Translations under genes and position numbers: made by a program
Shown: in pieces, positions 1 to 8,905 of the stretch
How positions within the stretch are numbered: the first letter of the stretch is position 1
How the letters are laid out: every line of letters starts with the position of its first letter
DNA from: Armatimonadota bacterium
GTDB taxonomy: Bacteria > Armatimonadota > Chthonomonadetes > Chthonomonadales > Chthonomonadaceae
Length of the DNA stretch: 64,000 nucleotides
Assembly: GCA_028871815.1 (NCBI GenBank)
Contig: JAGWMJ010000010.1
Span: 1-64,000, forward strand
Direction: 5' to 3'
Notes under the pieces: model-generated
Seen by the model: only the letters and a program-made list of their open reading frames with translations
Database searches by the model: none
Told to the model about the DNA's origin: nothing

Positions 1-147
1 CTCATCATACTTCAGCGCCTTGCTGCCGTTATACTCAGCCAGCACACGCGTCATGGCGGCCGTCAGCGTGGTCTTGCCATGATCCACGTGGCCGATCGTG
101 CCGATGTTCACATGCGGCTTGGTTCGCTCAAACTTCTGCTTGCCCAT
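1..147 (-). CDS. tuf: Elongation factor Tu, N-terminal fragment (cut by window edge)
   Basis: The minus strand encodes 49 codons beginning [20 protein letters not shown] and continuing through the P-loop VDHGKTTLT, which is the start of EF-Tu, the GTPase that delivers aminoacyl-tRNA to the ribosome. The rest of the gene lies beyond base 1. It follows fusA by 53 bases, giving the classical str-operon order rpsL-rpsG-fusA-tuf. The start ATG is at 147-145. The family call is certain from these residues; full length and integrity cannot be judged. Confidence 0.95.
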   Translation of the reverse strand, partial: MGKQKFERTKPHVNIGTIGHVDHGKTTLTAAMTRVLAEYNGSKALKYDE

Positions 148-200
148 TGGTTTTCGTCCCTGTCAAAGGTCTCTGCGCTGAGTTGATAATCCGAACTTGG

Positions 201-2294
201 TCAGGCTCGTGCCAACTGCTTGCCCTGTGCCCGAGCGAGAAGCTCTTCAGCTACGTTCCGTGGAACCTCGTCATAGTGGGAAGGCTCCATGCTGAACGAG
301 GCACGGCCCTGTGTGGCGCCGCGAATATCGGTTGCATATCCAAACATCTCGGCCAACGGCACCAGGGCACGTATCGTCTGGATGGCGCCTGGGCCGGGTT
401 CCATTCCTTCAACCCGGCCGCGGCGACGGTTCAGGTCTCCGATCACATCGCCCATAAAGCTCTCGGGTGTTACGATCTCCAGAGACATTATCGGCTCCTT
501 AAGGTAAGAGCGTCCCTTGCGAAGCGCCTCCCGCATTGTTTGAGACGCAGCTACCTTGAAGGCTATCTCCGACGAGTCGACATCGTGGTACGAGCCATCG
601 ACCACGGCAACCTGGAGATCTACCACGGGATAGCCGGCAATAACGCCACTTTCGAGCGCCTCGCGAACGCCCTTTTCAATCGCCGGGATAAACTCCTTCG
701 GGATGCTGCCACCGATGACCTTGTTCACGAATACGAAGCCCTGACCACTCTCCAGCGGCGACACTTCCAGCTCGCAATCACCGTATTGGCCGGAACCGCC
801 GGTTTGTCGCTTGAACGGCACACGCGCCAGCGCCTTGGAGTGGATGCTTTCGCGGTATGCCACCTGAGGCGCACCGTAGTTGGCCTCCACGCCATATTCG
901 CGCTTCAGGATGTCGATTTTGATATCCAGCTGCAGCTCGCCCATTCCGCTCAAGATCGTCTGCCCGGTTTCATAGTCGGTATTTACGCGGAAGGTTGGGT
1001 CCTCATTGGCAAGCTTCTGCAGCGCGATGGCAAGCTTATCCTGATCCACCTTCGTCTTCGGCTCGATCGCGATGGATATGACGGGGTCGGGAAATGTGAT
1101 GCTTTCCAGCAGCACAGGGTGCTTCTCGGCACACAGCGTGTCGCCGGTTTGCGAATACTTGAGACCGACGATTGCGGCGATATCTCCGGCGAATACCTCC
1201 TCAACATCCTCCCGGCTGTTGGCATGCATCCGAACGATTCGACCAACGCGCTCCTTGCGCGCCTTCGAGGCGTTCAATACCGTGTTGCCACAGGCCAGCG
1301 TTCCGGAATAGACGCGAAAAAACGTGAGCAGACCGTATTTATCGGTCGCCAGTTTAAATGCAAGCGCGCTGAACGGCTCCTCATCCGATGGCAGTCGTGT
1401 GATCACTTCGCCGTTGTTCGGGTTGGTGCCGGGTATGCCTTCCACATCATTCGGGGCGGGCAGGTAAGCCACGACGGCATCGAGCAGCAGCTGTACGCCC
1501 TTGTTTTTGTAGGCAGAGCCGCACAGAACGGGAACGATTGCGCCAGCCACGGTGCCTTTGCGCAGCGAGTGGCGGATTTCGTCGGCAGAGATCGGCTGAC
1601 CGTCGAGGTACTTCTCGATCAATCCCTCGTCTACATCAGCCACGGCTTCAACCAGGCGCGTGTGGTGCTCGTTTGCCAGTTCCTGCAATTCCGCCGGTAT
1701 TGGGCCGGTCTCCACATTCAGGCCAAGGTCGTCCAGATAGATGTGGGATTCCATGGCGATCAGGTCGATCACACCGGTAAATCCACTTTCCGCGCCAATG
1801 GGCAGCTGGATTGGGATTGCGTTGGCGCCCAGGCGATCGCGCATCTTTTCCACCACGCTGTAGAAGTTAGCGCCCATACGGTCCATCTTGTTGATGAACG
1901 CAATCCGCGGCACCTTGTAGCGGTTTGCCTGCCGCCATACCGTTTCGCTCTGCGGCTGCACGCCACCGACTGCGCAGAATATAGCAACCACGCCATCGAG
2001 AACGCGCAGCGATCGCTCCACTTCCACCGTAAAGTCGACATGACCCGGCGTGTCGATAATGTTGATCCGGTGTTCATCCCAGAAGCAGGTGGTAGCGGCC
2101 GAGGTAATCGTGATACCCCGCTCCTGTTCTTGGACCATCCAGTCCATGGTCGCCGCGCCTTCGTGCACCTCACCGATCTTGTGCGTGCGGCCCGTGTAGA
2201 ACAGAATCCGCTCCGTGCAGGTGGTTTTGCCCGCGTCGATATGAGCGGCGATGCCGATATTCCGTGTTTTTTCCAGCGAATACTGTCGTGCCAT
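201..2294 (-). CDS. fusA: Elongation factor G
   Basis: This 697-residue protein is the translocation GTPase EF-G, which moves tRNA and mRNA through the ribosome after peptide transfer. The G1 loop AHIDAGKTT is at residues 17-25, DTPGHVDF starts at 81 and NKMD is at 135-138. Length is normal for bacterial EF-G and the reading frame is intact. It lies 17 bases after the rpsG stop and upstream of tuf, so it is the third gene of the str operon. A long open frame on the opposite strand is a composition shadow. Confidence 0.98.
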   Translation of the reverse strand: MARQYSLEKTRNIGIAAHIDAGKTTCTERILFYTGRTHKIGEVHEGAATMDWMVQEQERGITITSAATTCFWDEHRINIIDTPGHVDFTVEVERSLRVLDGVVAIFCAVGGVQPQSETVWRQANRYKVPRIAFINKMDRMGANFYSVVEKMRDRLGANAIPIQLPIGAESGFTGVIDLIAMESHIYLDDLGLNVETGPIPAELQELANEHHTRLVEAVADVDEGLIEKYLDGQPISADEIRHSLRKGTVAGAIVPVLCGSAYKNKGVQLLLDAVVAYLPAPNDVEGIPGTNPNNGEVITRLPSDEEPFSALAFKLATDKYGLLTFFRVYSGTLACGNTVLNASKARKERVGRIVRMHANSREDVEEVFAGDIAAIVGLKYSQTGDTLCAEKHPVLLESITFPDPVISIAIEPKTKVDQDKLAIALQKLANEDPTFRVNTDYETGQTILSGMGELQLDIKIDILKREYGVEANYGAPQVAYRESIHSKALARVPFKRQTGGSGQYGDCELEVSPLESGQGFVFVNKVIGGSIPKEFIPAIEKGVREALESGVIAGYPVVDLQVAVVDGSYHDVDSSEIAFKVAASQTMREALRKGRSYLKEPIMSLEIVTPESFMGDVIGDLNRRRGRVEGMEPGPGAIQTIRALVPLAEMFGYATDIRGATQGRASFSMEPSHYDEVPRNVAEELLARAQGKQLARA

Positions 2295-2311
2295 ATAGAG
2301 CTGTCAGTTCC

Positions 2312-2782
2312 CTACCATCTGTAGTGTGCAAAGGCCTTGTTGGACTCGGCCATGCGATGAACATCCTCTTTCCGTTTAACCGACGTTCCCGTGTTGTTTG
2401 TTGCGTCCGTAAGCTCCCCAGCGAGCTTGTCGATCATCGTCCGCCCACCGCGGCGCCTTGAATTGTTAACCAGCCACCGGATCGCCAGTGCGATTCGCCG
2501 CTCCTGCCGCACCTCAATGGGCACCTGATAACTCTGTCCGCCAACGCGGCGCGCACGCACTTCCACTGCCGGCATCACGTTACGCACCGCCTGCTCGAAG
2601 GCTTCCAGCGCCGGCTTGCCGGAGCGCTCTTCCAGAATCGTCATCGCGCCGTAGAAGATGTGCTCCGAGATGCTCTTTTTTCCATCGACCATCAGCCGGT
2701 TTATGAACCGCTGCGCGAGCACGCTGTTATAGACCGGGTCCGGTATGATCGTCCGTGGCCGGACGGCGCCTTTTCTTGGCAT
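2312..2782 (-). CDS. rpsG: 30S ribosomal protein S7
   Basis: The 156-residue product begins [18 protein letters not shown] and has the S7 signatures around [16 protein letters not shown] and [12 protein letters not shown]7 is the primary binder of the 3' domain of 16S rRNA and contacts the E-site tRNA. The length equals that of most bacterial S7 proteins. It is the second gene of the str operon, 56 bases downstream of rpsL, and in many bacteria S7 is the autoregulator of this operon. Confidence 0.98.
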   Translation of the reverse strand: MPRKGAVRPRTIIPDPVYNSVLAQRFINRLMVDGKKSISEHIFYGAMTILEERSGKPALEAFEQAVRNVMPAVEVRARRVGGQSYQVPIEVRQERRIALAIRWLVNNSRRRGGRTMIDKLAGELTDATNNTGTSVKRKEDVHRMAESNKAFAHYRW

Positions 2783-2838
2783 CGGGTTGCTGTTTCCTCT
2801 GGTCTGCTAGCTGTCCGGGCTCAGTGCCCTGAACGGGA

Positions 2839-3210
2839 TTACTTTGCCTTCTTGGTGCCGTACTTGGACCGGCTGGACATCCGTTCCCGCGTTCCGGAGG
2901 CATCCAGCGTGCCGCGGATCACGTGGTATCGCACGCCGGGTAGATCCTTGACGCGGCCGCCGCGGATCATCACCACGCTGTGCTCCTGCAGGTTGTGGCC
3001 GATGCCAGGAATGTACGCGGTCACTTCCGTTTTGTTGGTAAGCCTCACCCGGGCGATTTTCCGCAGTGCGGAGTTTGGCTTTTTCGGTGGCACCGTACGG
3101 ACGATAAGACACACGCCGCGCAGCTGCGGGTTGCCGCGAAGCGCCGGCGCCTTGGTCTTTTTATTGATCCGTTTGCGTCCATTGCGGACAAGTTGATTAA
3201 TGGTTGGCAT
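2839..3210 (-). CDS. rpsL: 30S ribosomal protein S12
   Basis: The start chosen gives [14 protein letters not shown], 123 residues, the usual S12 length; an upstream in-frame ATG would add 46 unrelated residues. A GAGGAG ribosome-binding site lies 12 bases before the ATG. The decoding-centre segment [11 protein letters not shown] and the loop [13 protein letters not shown] are intact, so the usual streptomycin-contact lysines are present. The segment normally read as [11 protein letters not shown] is [11 protein letters not shown] here. This is the first gene of the operon and is preceded by a leader of about 270 bases that contains an intrinsic terminator. Confidence 0.98.
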   Translation of the reverse strand: MPTINQLVRNGRKRINKKTKAPALRGNPQLRGVCLIVRTVPPKKPNSALRKIARVRLTNKTEVTAYIPGIGHNLQEHSVVMIRGGRVKDLPGVRYHVIRGTLDASGTRERMSSRSKYGTKKAK

Positions 3211-3332
3211 GTTGCAGCCGTTCTCCTCGCCACGATGCACCGCGGGCGAACACGGGGATCCGTTCCGATTGATTGTCGCCGGCGCGGAACCGCCGGACAT
3301 CACGGCAAGGCCGGAATACCGGCGCTGCCGAC

Positions 3333-3360
3333 AAAAAACCCCTGTCACGTTCGGCAGGGG
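3333..3360 (-). terminator. Intrinsic terminator inside the rpsL leader (candidate attenuator)
   Basis: Read on the minus strand, CCCCTGCC pairs with GACAGGGG across a 6-base loop and is followed by TTTTTT. No minus-strand gene lies upstream that it could terminate, and a strong minus-strand promoter sits about 130 bases upstream. It therefore probably attenuates the str operon. Two further short hairpins lie nearby: ACTAAG/CTTAGT at 3373-3389 on the promoter side and GCCGG/CCGGC at 3310-3323 on the gene side. Confidence 0.7.
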
Positions 3361-3488
3361 CAGAAGGCACGTACTAAGCGGAACTTAGTGCCCGTTTGTC
3401 ACGAGCGAAAGGTGAAACGCCTTTCCCGTAGCCTCCTTTACCGCAACCGAATTGTCTCTGCCCGGATCAGCTCCGTGCAAACCGGGGT

Positions 3489-3518
3489 ATTGTACACCAA
3501 CGGTAAAGTTGTTGTCAA
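3489..3518 (-). promoter_or_regulatory. Promoter of the str operon
   Basis: On the minus strand TTGACA (3518-3513) and TACAAT (3494-3489) are separated by 18 bases, with a TG just before the -10 box. This is a near-consensus housekeeping promoter. Transcription would start near 3482, giving a leader of about 270 bases before rpsL. Confidence 0.8.
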
Positions 3519-3643
3519 CGGCATCGCCTGTGGAATCCGCATCAACGCCCCACCAGTTCCCCGTGACCACGGCAGGAACAATGCCCTGGCCCGGTGAAGC
3601 AGATTGAGTCGCGCTACAACCTGGTCTTGAGGAGCAGCTACGG

Positions 3644-4000
3644 ATGCCGGACGGCCCGTCGAATGAGCATACCCTATTGAAGCGCTTCCGGGCTACGGTT
3701 CGCCGCGAGTTCGGCGCGAATCTGGAAAAGGCCACGCCTGCCAATGTCCGGGAATTCCTGGATCGGCATGAGGAAGAGATGCTCCACGGACGGCCAAAGG
3801 CGCCGATTGAGCTTCGCGAGAGCAAAACCACGTACGAAGAGATTCTGAAGGATTTCTTCTCCGATGTCCTCGACCGGCCAACCGATGAGGCCATCATCGC
3901 GCTCTGGACGCTGGCGCTCGAGATGTCGTTCTTCTCGATTGAGCAGCAGGCCGCCGATCGCTTTCGACCGCTCTTCGGCGATCGCGACACGCCACCGTAG
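3644..4000 (+). CDS. Hypothetical protein, 118 aa
   Basis: A GAGGAG site lies 9 bases before the ATG. The product is a soluble, charged, predominantly helical protein (MPDGPSNEHTLLKRFRATVR...) without signal peptide, membrane segment or motif that I recognise. It is transcribed divergently from the str operon and is followed about 50 bases later by a possible promoter for the next mini-gene. Codon use resembles its neighbours and the ribosome-binding site is convincing, so it is probably a real gene of unknown function. Confidence 0.7.
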   Translation: MPDGPSNEHTLLKRFRATVRREFGANLEKATPANVREFLDRHEEEMLHGRPKAPIELRESKTTYEEILKDFFSDVLDRPTDEAIIALWTLALEMSFFSIEQQAADRFRPLFGDRDTPP

Positions 4001-4053
4001 CCTGCACGGCGACCGGACGCATCCAGCAGCGACTGAACGGTGACGGATTGTGG

Positions 4054-4059
4054 TACACT
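4054..4059 (+). promoter_or_regulatory. Possible -10 box for the 43-codon mini-gene
   Basis: TACACT stands 35 bases before the mini-gene ATG; a poor -35 (ACTGAA) is about 16 bases upstream. The match is weak, and read-through from the upstream gene is equally possible. Confidence 0.35.
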
Positions 4060-4094
4060 GGTGAACCTCCGCACAGGCAGGAGTGCGCGACCTT

Positions 4095-4226
4095 ATGAAA
4101 CAGCTGAGATACCAAACCCAGGTGCCCGTCTTTTCCTCGACTGACGGCCGGATTCTGCCTGGCAGATTCGGCGGTCGGTACGGCAAGCGGTACGGTCGTG
4201 TGGTTGGAGGGAATACTTCGAGTTAG
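4095..4226 (+). CDS. Small basic Arg/Gly-rich protein, 43 aa
   Basis: The open frame starts MKQLRYQTQVPVFSS and ends in a run of Arg, Gly and Tyr (GRFGGRYGKRYGRVVGG). An AGGAG site lies 11 bases before the ATG and a 14-bp intrinsic terminator starts 26 bases after the stop, so it is framed like a real, independently terminated transcription unit. No signal peptide or membrane segment is visible. The positive charge suggests nucleic-acid or membrane binding, but that is inference. A non-coding small RNA ending at the same terminator is the alternative. Confidence 0.55.
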   Translation: MKQLRYQTQVPVFSSTDGRILPGRFGGRYGKRYGRVVGGNTSS

Positions 4227-4251
4227 GCAATTCTCTTTACCTTTTGCGTTT

Positions 4252-4298
4252 ACGCCACGGCCCCGCCGCACACCGCGACGGGGCCGTGGCGTTTTTTT
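4252..4298 (+). terminator. Very strong intrinsic terminator
   Basis: ACGCCACGGCCCCG (4252-4265) pairs perfectly over 14 bp with CGGGGCCGTGGCGT (4279-4292), with a 13-base loop, and is followed by seven T residues. It ends the unit containing the mini-gene and isolates the ABC exporter gene downstream. Confidence 0.9.
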
Positions 4299-4381
4299 GC
4301 TGCCGCCCCGTGAATCACCCGAAACGGTTGCATCGAAAAGCCCTGGCGCAGCGCGCCGGCAGCGTGAGAAGCTACTATCCG

Positions 4382-6604
4382 ATGAAACTAGAGATCGAAA
4401 CGATCGAACGTAACCTTTCCGCTACGGAGCCGGTTCTGATGCGCCTGCAGGCGGATATCACCGCTTCGGGCGCGTTTGGCGCCAGCGTTGTGGAGGTCAC
4501 CGCAGACGAGGTGCGCACGCGCAACGCGCATCGCGAGATCCTGATGCGTGTACCCATTGCAGCAATCCGCTCAGTTCGATGCGAGCCATTGATCGGCGGC
4601 GCCAGGTTGGTGCTGGTTGACTCTGGTGGCCGCGCCCACATCTGCGCTGCTTACACGAAAACCAGAGCGGATCAATTCGCGGAGATGGCCCGCGGCATCC
4701 TGCAGATCGTCCGCGGAGAGAGTCTGAGCGTGGAGCTCCACGACGCGGCGACACGCTGCCCGCGCTGCTCGCGCCTGCTGCCCGAAAAAGAGGGAGTATG
4801 CCCGGCGTGCGTGAGGCGCGGACGCACGCTGCTGCGGATTGTGTCGTACATGCGCCCGTATATGGCGCTCTCAATCGGCCTCGCGGCACTGTCGGTAACA
4901 GCCACCGCCATCGGCCTGGCACCGCCCTGGATTCAGGGCGAGCTTATCGACAAGGTCCTGCTCGTACACCGCAACTTGCCGCTCATGTACCGGCTTGCCG
5001 CCATCTGGTTGGCGGTGATTCTGATGACCACCGCCATTCAGACGGCTATGGGCGCCTTGGTGGCCCGCCTCAGCGCCTGCATCGCCGCTGACTTGCGAGC
5101 CCGCCTCTACACCTCCATCCAGTATCTGCAGCTGCAGTTCTTCGACAAGAAGCAGGTCGGCGCCATTACCAGCCGCGTGACGCAGGATACGGACCGGGTT
5201 TGGGAGTTTCTGGTTGAAGGCGCACCCTACTTTATCACCAACCTGTTGATGCTGGTCGGCGTCGTGCTGTTTCTGGTGCGGATCAGTTTGCCACTCACGC
5301 TCTGGATACTTTCGCCGGTACCTGTGGTTGTGGCGATCAGCGGAGTCTGCTGGAAGCCCGTGTCGCAGCTCTACCACCGGCTCGGGCAAAAATGGGCAAG
5401 ATTCCACACGCATCTCAACGAGTCGCTCTCCGGCATTCGCGTGGTCAAGGCGTTTGCGCAAGAGCCCGGCGAAAACGAGAAGTTCATGCGACACAATGCC
5501 GCGCTGCGAATGGCCGGGATCGCCGCTGATACACGGTGGCAAACGATGTTTGGCTGCCTGTCGGTCTTCACCGGCCTCGGCGTCATCATCAACTGGGTTG
5601 TCGGCGGCCGTATGGTCTTCAGTCACCAGCTCAGCCTCGGTGACTTCTGGAAGGTGAACGCCTACCTGATACTGGTCTATGGGCCGCTTCAGTGGTTCGC
5701 CATGATCAACAACTGGTTCACGCGGGCAATGGCGGGCGCCGAGCGGATCTTTGAGATTATGGACATGGAGCGCGAGCCAACTACCGATGAGGGAGAGTGG
5801 CGCACCTTGCAAGGTGATGTGGAGTTTTGTAATGTGCAGTTTGGCTACGACAAGGCGAATCCGGTGCTGAAAGGGCTCTCATTCACCGCGCGCAAGGGTG
5901 AGATGATTGGCCTCGTCGGCAAATCAGGCGCCGGCAAATCGACGACCATCAACCTGATCTCACGGTTCTACGAGCCAGATTCCGGCACGATCAAGTTCGA
6001 TGGTGATGACTACCGCACAATGCCTCTCCGCTCACTCCGCCGCCAGATCGGCGTGGTGCTGCAAGACCCGTTCCTGTTCAACGGAACCATTGCGGAGAAC
6101 ATTCGATACGGCAAGCCGGGCGCTTCGCTGGCCGAGGTGGTTGCTGCCGCGCGCACGGCAAATGCCCATGCATTCATTCTGACCAAGCCTGAGGGTTACG
6201 ATTCGATGATCGGCGAGAAGGGAGTTACGCTCTCCGGGGGTGAGCGACAGCGAATCTCGATCGCGCGCGCAATCCTGCACGACCCGCGCATTCTGATCCT
6301 GGATGAAGCAACATCCTCGGTGGATGTTGAGACCGAGCGGCAGATTCAGGAAGCGCTTGCCCGGTTGGTGCATGGAAGAACCACCTTCGCCATCGCCCAC
6401 CGGCTTTCGACACTGCGAAATGCCACGCGACTTATTGTGCTGGACCGCGGCGAGCTCGCCGAAATGGGCACGCATGCCGAACTGATGGAGAAAGGTGGCT
6501 CGTTCAGCCGCATGGTCGCTGCGCAGAGCCGCCTCAATGAGATTCTAAGCGCCGAGTCCGGCGCAATGCCAACCGCCGTCGAATGGAGTGTTCAGGATGC
6601 TTGA
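4382..6604 (+). CDS. ABC exporter (fused TMD-NBD) with N-terminal sensor-like domain and zinc ribbon
   Basis: The chosen ATG gives 740 residues and avoids starting inside the upstream terminator. Residues 1-120 form a soluble domain, followed by a four-Cys ribbon (Cys126, 129, 140, 143), a six-helix exporter domain (about 155-450) and an ATPase domain with Walker A GKSGAGKST (about 514), signature LSGGERQ (about 617) and Walker B ILILDEATS (about 637). Half-transporters of this type dimerise in the inner membrane. It overlaps the next gene, a DUF1854 protein; this pair is known in other bacteria as the 'cyanophycin metabolism-associated' ABC set. No cyanophycin gene is in the window and the substrate is unknown. 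Confidence 0.9.
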   Translation: MKLEIETIERNLSATEPVLMRLQADITASGAFGASVVEVTADEVRTRNAHREILMRVPIAAIRSVRCEPLIGGARLVLVDSGGRAHICAAYTKTRADQFAEMARGILQIVRGESLSVELHDAATRCPRCSRLLPEKEGVCPACVRRGRTLLRIVSYMRPYMALSIGLAALSVTATAIGLAPPWIQGELIDKVLLVHRNLPLMYRLAAIWLAVILMTTAIQTAMGALVARLSACIAADLRARLYTSIQYLQLQFFDKKQVGAITSRVTQDTDRVWEFLVEGAPYFITNLLMLVGVVLFLVRISLPLTLWILSPVPVVVAISGVCWKPVSQLYHRLGQKWARFHTHLNESLSGIRVVKAFAQEPGENEKFMRHNAALRMAGIAADTRWQTMFGCLSVFTGLGVIINWVVGGRMVFSHQLSLGDFWKVNAYLILVYGPLQWFAMINNWFTRAMAGAERIFEIMDMEREPTTDEGEWRTLQGDVEFCNVQFGYDKANPVLKGLSFTARKGEMIGLVGKSGAGKSTTINLISRFYEPDSGTIKFDGDDYRTMPLRSLRRQIGVVLQDPFLFNGTIAENIRYGKPGASLAEVVAAARTANAHAFILTKPEGYDSMIGEKGVTLSGGERQRISIARAILHDPRILILDEATSSVDVETERQIQEALARLVHGRTTFAIAHRLSTLRNATRLIVLDRGELAEMGTHAELMEKGGSFSRMVAAQSRLNEILSAESGAMPTAVEWSVQDA

Positions 6605-7097
6605 ATCCACCAATGTCACGGTCTTGCAGCCGGCAGACTGCCGATTCTACTTCCAACCCGAAGGCCACCTCAGGCTGACAATTCGCGACCAGATCACCTG
6701 GCTGACCGTGCGCCCTACCTGGTTTGCGCCAGTCACGGAACCCGGTCGGCAACTGGCTCTTCTGGATGGGAGCGACACCGAGATTGGCGTTCTGGATCGG
6801 TTGGAGCTGCTGGCGCCGGAGGATCTCAAATGCCTGCAAACGGAGATCCGGCGGCGGTATCTGTCCGCTCGCGTGGAGCGCATCCTATCGGTTCGGGTGG
6901 CATTCGGCACCGGCTACTGGTCGGTAACCACCGACCGTGGAGATCGTGAGTTCGTAACGGAGAGTCTGCACGAGAACGTGCTCTGGTACTCCGAGACACG
7001 GTTGATGCTCGTTGATGTAGACGGCAATCGGTTTGAGATTCCCGATGTTGACCGGTTGGACGCGCTCAGCCGCAGCAGGCTCAACCGGATGGTATAG
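6597..7097 (+). CDS. DUF1854 domain protein
   Basis: The start ATG at 6597 has GGAG 8 bases upstream and overlaps the exporter stop by 8 bases, so translation is coupled. The 166-residue product shows the DUF1854 pattern: a YFQPEGHLRL start, an RRRYLSARVERILSV core, a W-x-V-x-TDRGDREF strand and a C-terminal DVDRLDALSRSRL. The family occurs next to ABC exporters of the same architecture and probably works with the transporter, but no reaction is established. Confidence 0.8.
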   Translation: MLESTNVTVLQPADCRFYFQPEGHLRLTIRDQITWLTVRPTWFAPVTEPGRQLALLDGSDTEIGVLDRLELLAPEDLKCLQTEIRRRYLSARVERILSVRVAFGTGYWSVTTDRGDREFVTESLHENVLWYSETRLMLVDVDGNRFEIPDVDRLDALSRSRLNRMV

Positions 7098-7246
7098 CGT
7101 CGAGCGGCGCCCCCAGCTGACCGGGCCTCAAGACGTGGCCACCAGGCAAGCGCACGCCGCTCCGCAGGCCGGCGCGAACCGGGAATACGTGTGCCGACTG
7201 GGATTCTGCCCGGCTGAAATCGGAGAGCGCTTCGGCCTACCGGCGG

Positions 7247-7275
7247 TTGACGGTCACGCATGCCTGGCATATAAT
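7247..7275 (+). promoter_or_regulatory. Promoter of xseA, placing the start of transcription at the ATG
   Basis: TTGACG (7247-7252) and TATAAT (7270-7275) are separated by exactly 17 bases. The expected transcription start, about 7 bases past the -10 box, coincides with the xseA ATG at 7282, which suggests a leaderless mRNA. Confidence 0.75.
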
Positions 7276-7281
7276 GGAGCG

Positions 7282-8661
7282 ATGGAGTCGTGGTTAAAGC
7301 TCTCAGAAATCGCGGCGCGAACCGGCGCCGTTGTTGTGTCGGCGTTTCCAGAGCCTGTCTGGTTTGTTGCCGAAATTGCAGCGCTCAATGTGGCCGGCGT
7401 TGGTCACTGTTACCTGGACCTTATTGAAACGCAAAACGGGCAGGTCGCCGCGCAATTTCGCGCCACGATCTGGAAGACCACCTGGTGGCAAGTGAGGCAG
7501 GAGTTCACGGCCGCCACTGGCGCGGAGCTGCGCAAGGGGCTCACGGTTCTCGCACAGGGAACGGTACAGTTTCACGCGCGGTACGGCCTCAGCATCAACA
7601 TTCTCAGGGTTGACCCGGCGTTCACCCTGGGCGATGCCGCGCGTCGACGGCAAGAGACGATCACGCGCCTTCAAACCGAGGGCCTCATCGAGGTAAACGG
7701 CCGGATTGCAATGCCTTTGGTGATGCAGCGGATCGCGGTCATCTCGTCGGCACAGGCGGCCGGCTACGGCGATTTTTGTCACCAGCTCGAAGCCAACTCG
7801 CAGGGATTCCGGTATAAGGTAACGCTGTTTCCCGCGCTGATGCAAGGCGCCGAAGCGGAGCGCTCCATCGTGTCCGCGCTGGACGGTATCCGTGGCATGG
7901 CGGCGAAGTTCGATGTCGCCGTGATTGTCCGTGGCGGCGGATCTACCGTTGACCTGGACGCATTCGACGGTTACGACCTGGCTTCCGCGATTGCCAGCAT
8001 GCCGATTCCGGTGATCACCGGGATTGGCCACCAGCGTGACGACAGCGTGGCCGATATGGTGGCGCACACACGGGTAAAGACGCCGACCGGCGCAGCCGAT
8101 GCCATCATCGAGCTGGCCGCTGAATTTGACAGCCACCTACTGGAGGCCGGAATCCGCGCGGCACGCGCGGCACGAGGCATACTTCGAGAGGAGCGCGCGG
8201 CGTGCGTTCAGTACGCAATGCGACTCGCGCGCAGATCGCAAAGCGAGATCGCAGTGCAGCGCGAAGCGTGTCGCGTGCTTCTGCGGCGGATCCCTGGCGC
8301 GGCGCAACTGCGACTGGCGGGGCAAAAGAGCATGCTGCGCCGGTCGGCCGGCCTCATAGGGCGCAGCTTTGCAGAGCGCGCACGCGGAATGGACGTACGG
8401 TTGTCGCTCTTGCAGGAACGGATACTCAGAAGTTCCGGAAGCCTTCTGGAGCGCTCCTCCGCGCTGGTTCTGGCGGTGGAGACGGGCGTTGATCGGCTTC
8501 AGCCGGAGGCCACGCTGCGACGTGGATACTCGATTTCGCGCATTGATGGCCGCGCCATTCGGAGTATCGATGCGGCGGTGACCCACGCCCTCATGGAGAC
8601 GCAGCTGGCGGACGGCGCCATTATGAGCCGCGTAGAAACGGAACAAGAGAATGACGGATAG
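7282..8661 (+). CDS. xseA: Exodeoxyribonuclease VII large subunit
   Basis: The 459-residue protein begins MESWLKLSEIAARTG, with an OB-fold domain (PVWFVAEIAAL... ATIWKTTWW), then the catalytic core AVISSAQAAGYGDF ... VIVRGGGSTVDLDAFDGYDLA and ITGIGHQRDDSVADMVAHTRVKTPTGAAD, then a long coiled coil. ExoVII degrades single-stranded DNA from both ends in repair. The ATG is at 7282 because homology begins there and a consensus -10 box ends 6 bases before it; longer in-frame starts run through the promoter. It overlaps xseB by 11 bases. Confidence 0.96.
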   Translation: MESWLKLSEIAARTGAVVVSAFPEPVWFVAEIAALNVAGVGHCYLDLIETQNGQVAAQFRATIWKTTWWQVRQEFTAATGAELRKGLTVLAQGTVQFHARYGLSINILRVDPAFTLGDAARRRQETITRLQTEGLIEVNGRIAMPLVMQRIAVISSAQAAGYGDFCHQLEANSQGFRYKVTLFPALMQGAEAERSIVSALDGIRGMAAKFDVAVIVRGGGSTVDLDAFDGYDLASAIASMPIPVITGIGHQRDDSVADMVAHTRVKTPTGAADAIIELAAEFDSHLLEAGIRAARAARGILREERAACVQYAMRLARRSQSEIAVQREACRVLLRRIPGAAQLRLAGQKSMLRRSAGLIGRSFAERARGMDVRLSLLQERILRSSGSLLERSSALVLAVETGVDRLQPEATLRRGYSISRIDGRAIRSIDAAVTHALMETQLADGAIMSRVETEQENDG

Positions 8662-8905
8662 TCGGCCTATCAAATACACGGAAGCAATGGCGGAACTTCA
8701 GGAGATCCTACGGAAGCTCGAGACGGGCGAGGAAGAGATTGATACCGTCGCCGACTCCGTCAAGCGAGCGGCCATGCTCATTCGCACCTGCCGGGAGCGC
8801 CTGCGCTCTGCCGAACAGGAGGTGGATGGTGCACTGCGGGAACTGGAGGAGGACGAAGGCACTGCCGGCAGCTCCGGTCCGACCAGTCTGGTGGCCCTGG
8901 AGTAG
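8651..8905 (+). CDS. xseB: Exodeoxyribonuclease VII small subunit
   Basis: The 84-residue protein contains the XseB pattern (KYTEAMAELQEILRKLETGEEEID ... RTCRERLRSAEQEVD), two helices that coat the coiled coil of XseA. Its ATG lies inside the end of xseA, with an 11-base overlap, so the subunits are translationally coupled. Length is typical of the family. The C-terminal tail (after about residue 70) is variable. Confidence 0.93.
   Translation: MTDSRPIKYTEAMAELQEILRKLETGEEEIDTVADSVKRAAMLIRTCRERLRSAEQEVDGALRELEEDEGTAGSSGPTSLVALE

Noticed and set aside
147-2324. A 725-codon open frame antisense to fusA
   Set aside because: It mirrors fusA codon by codon, has no ribosome-binding site and no recognisable protein sequence; high GC at third positions creates such frames.
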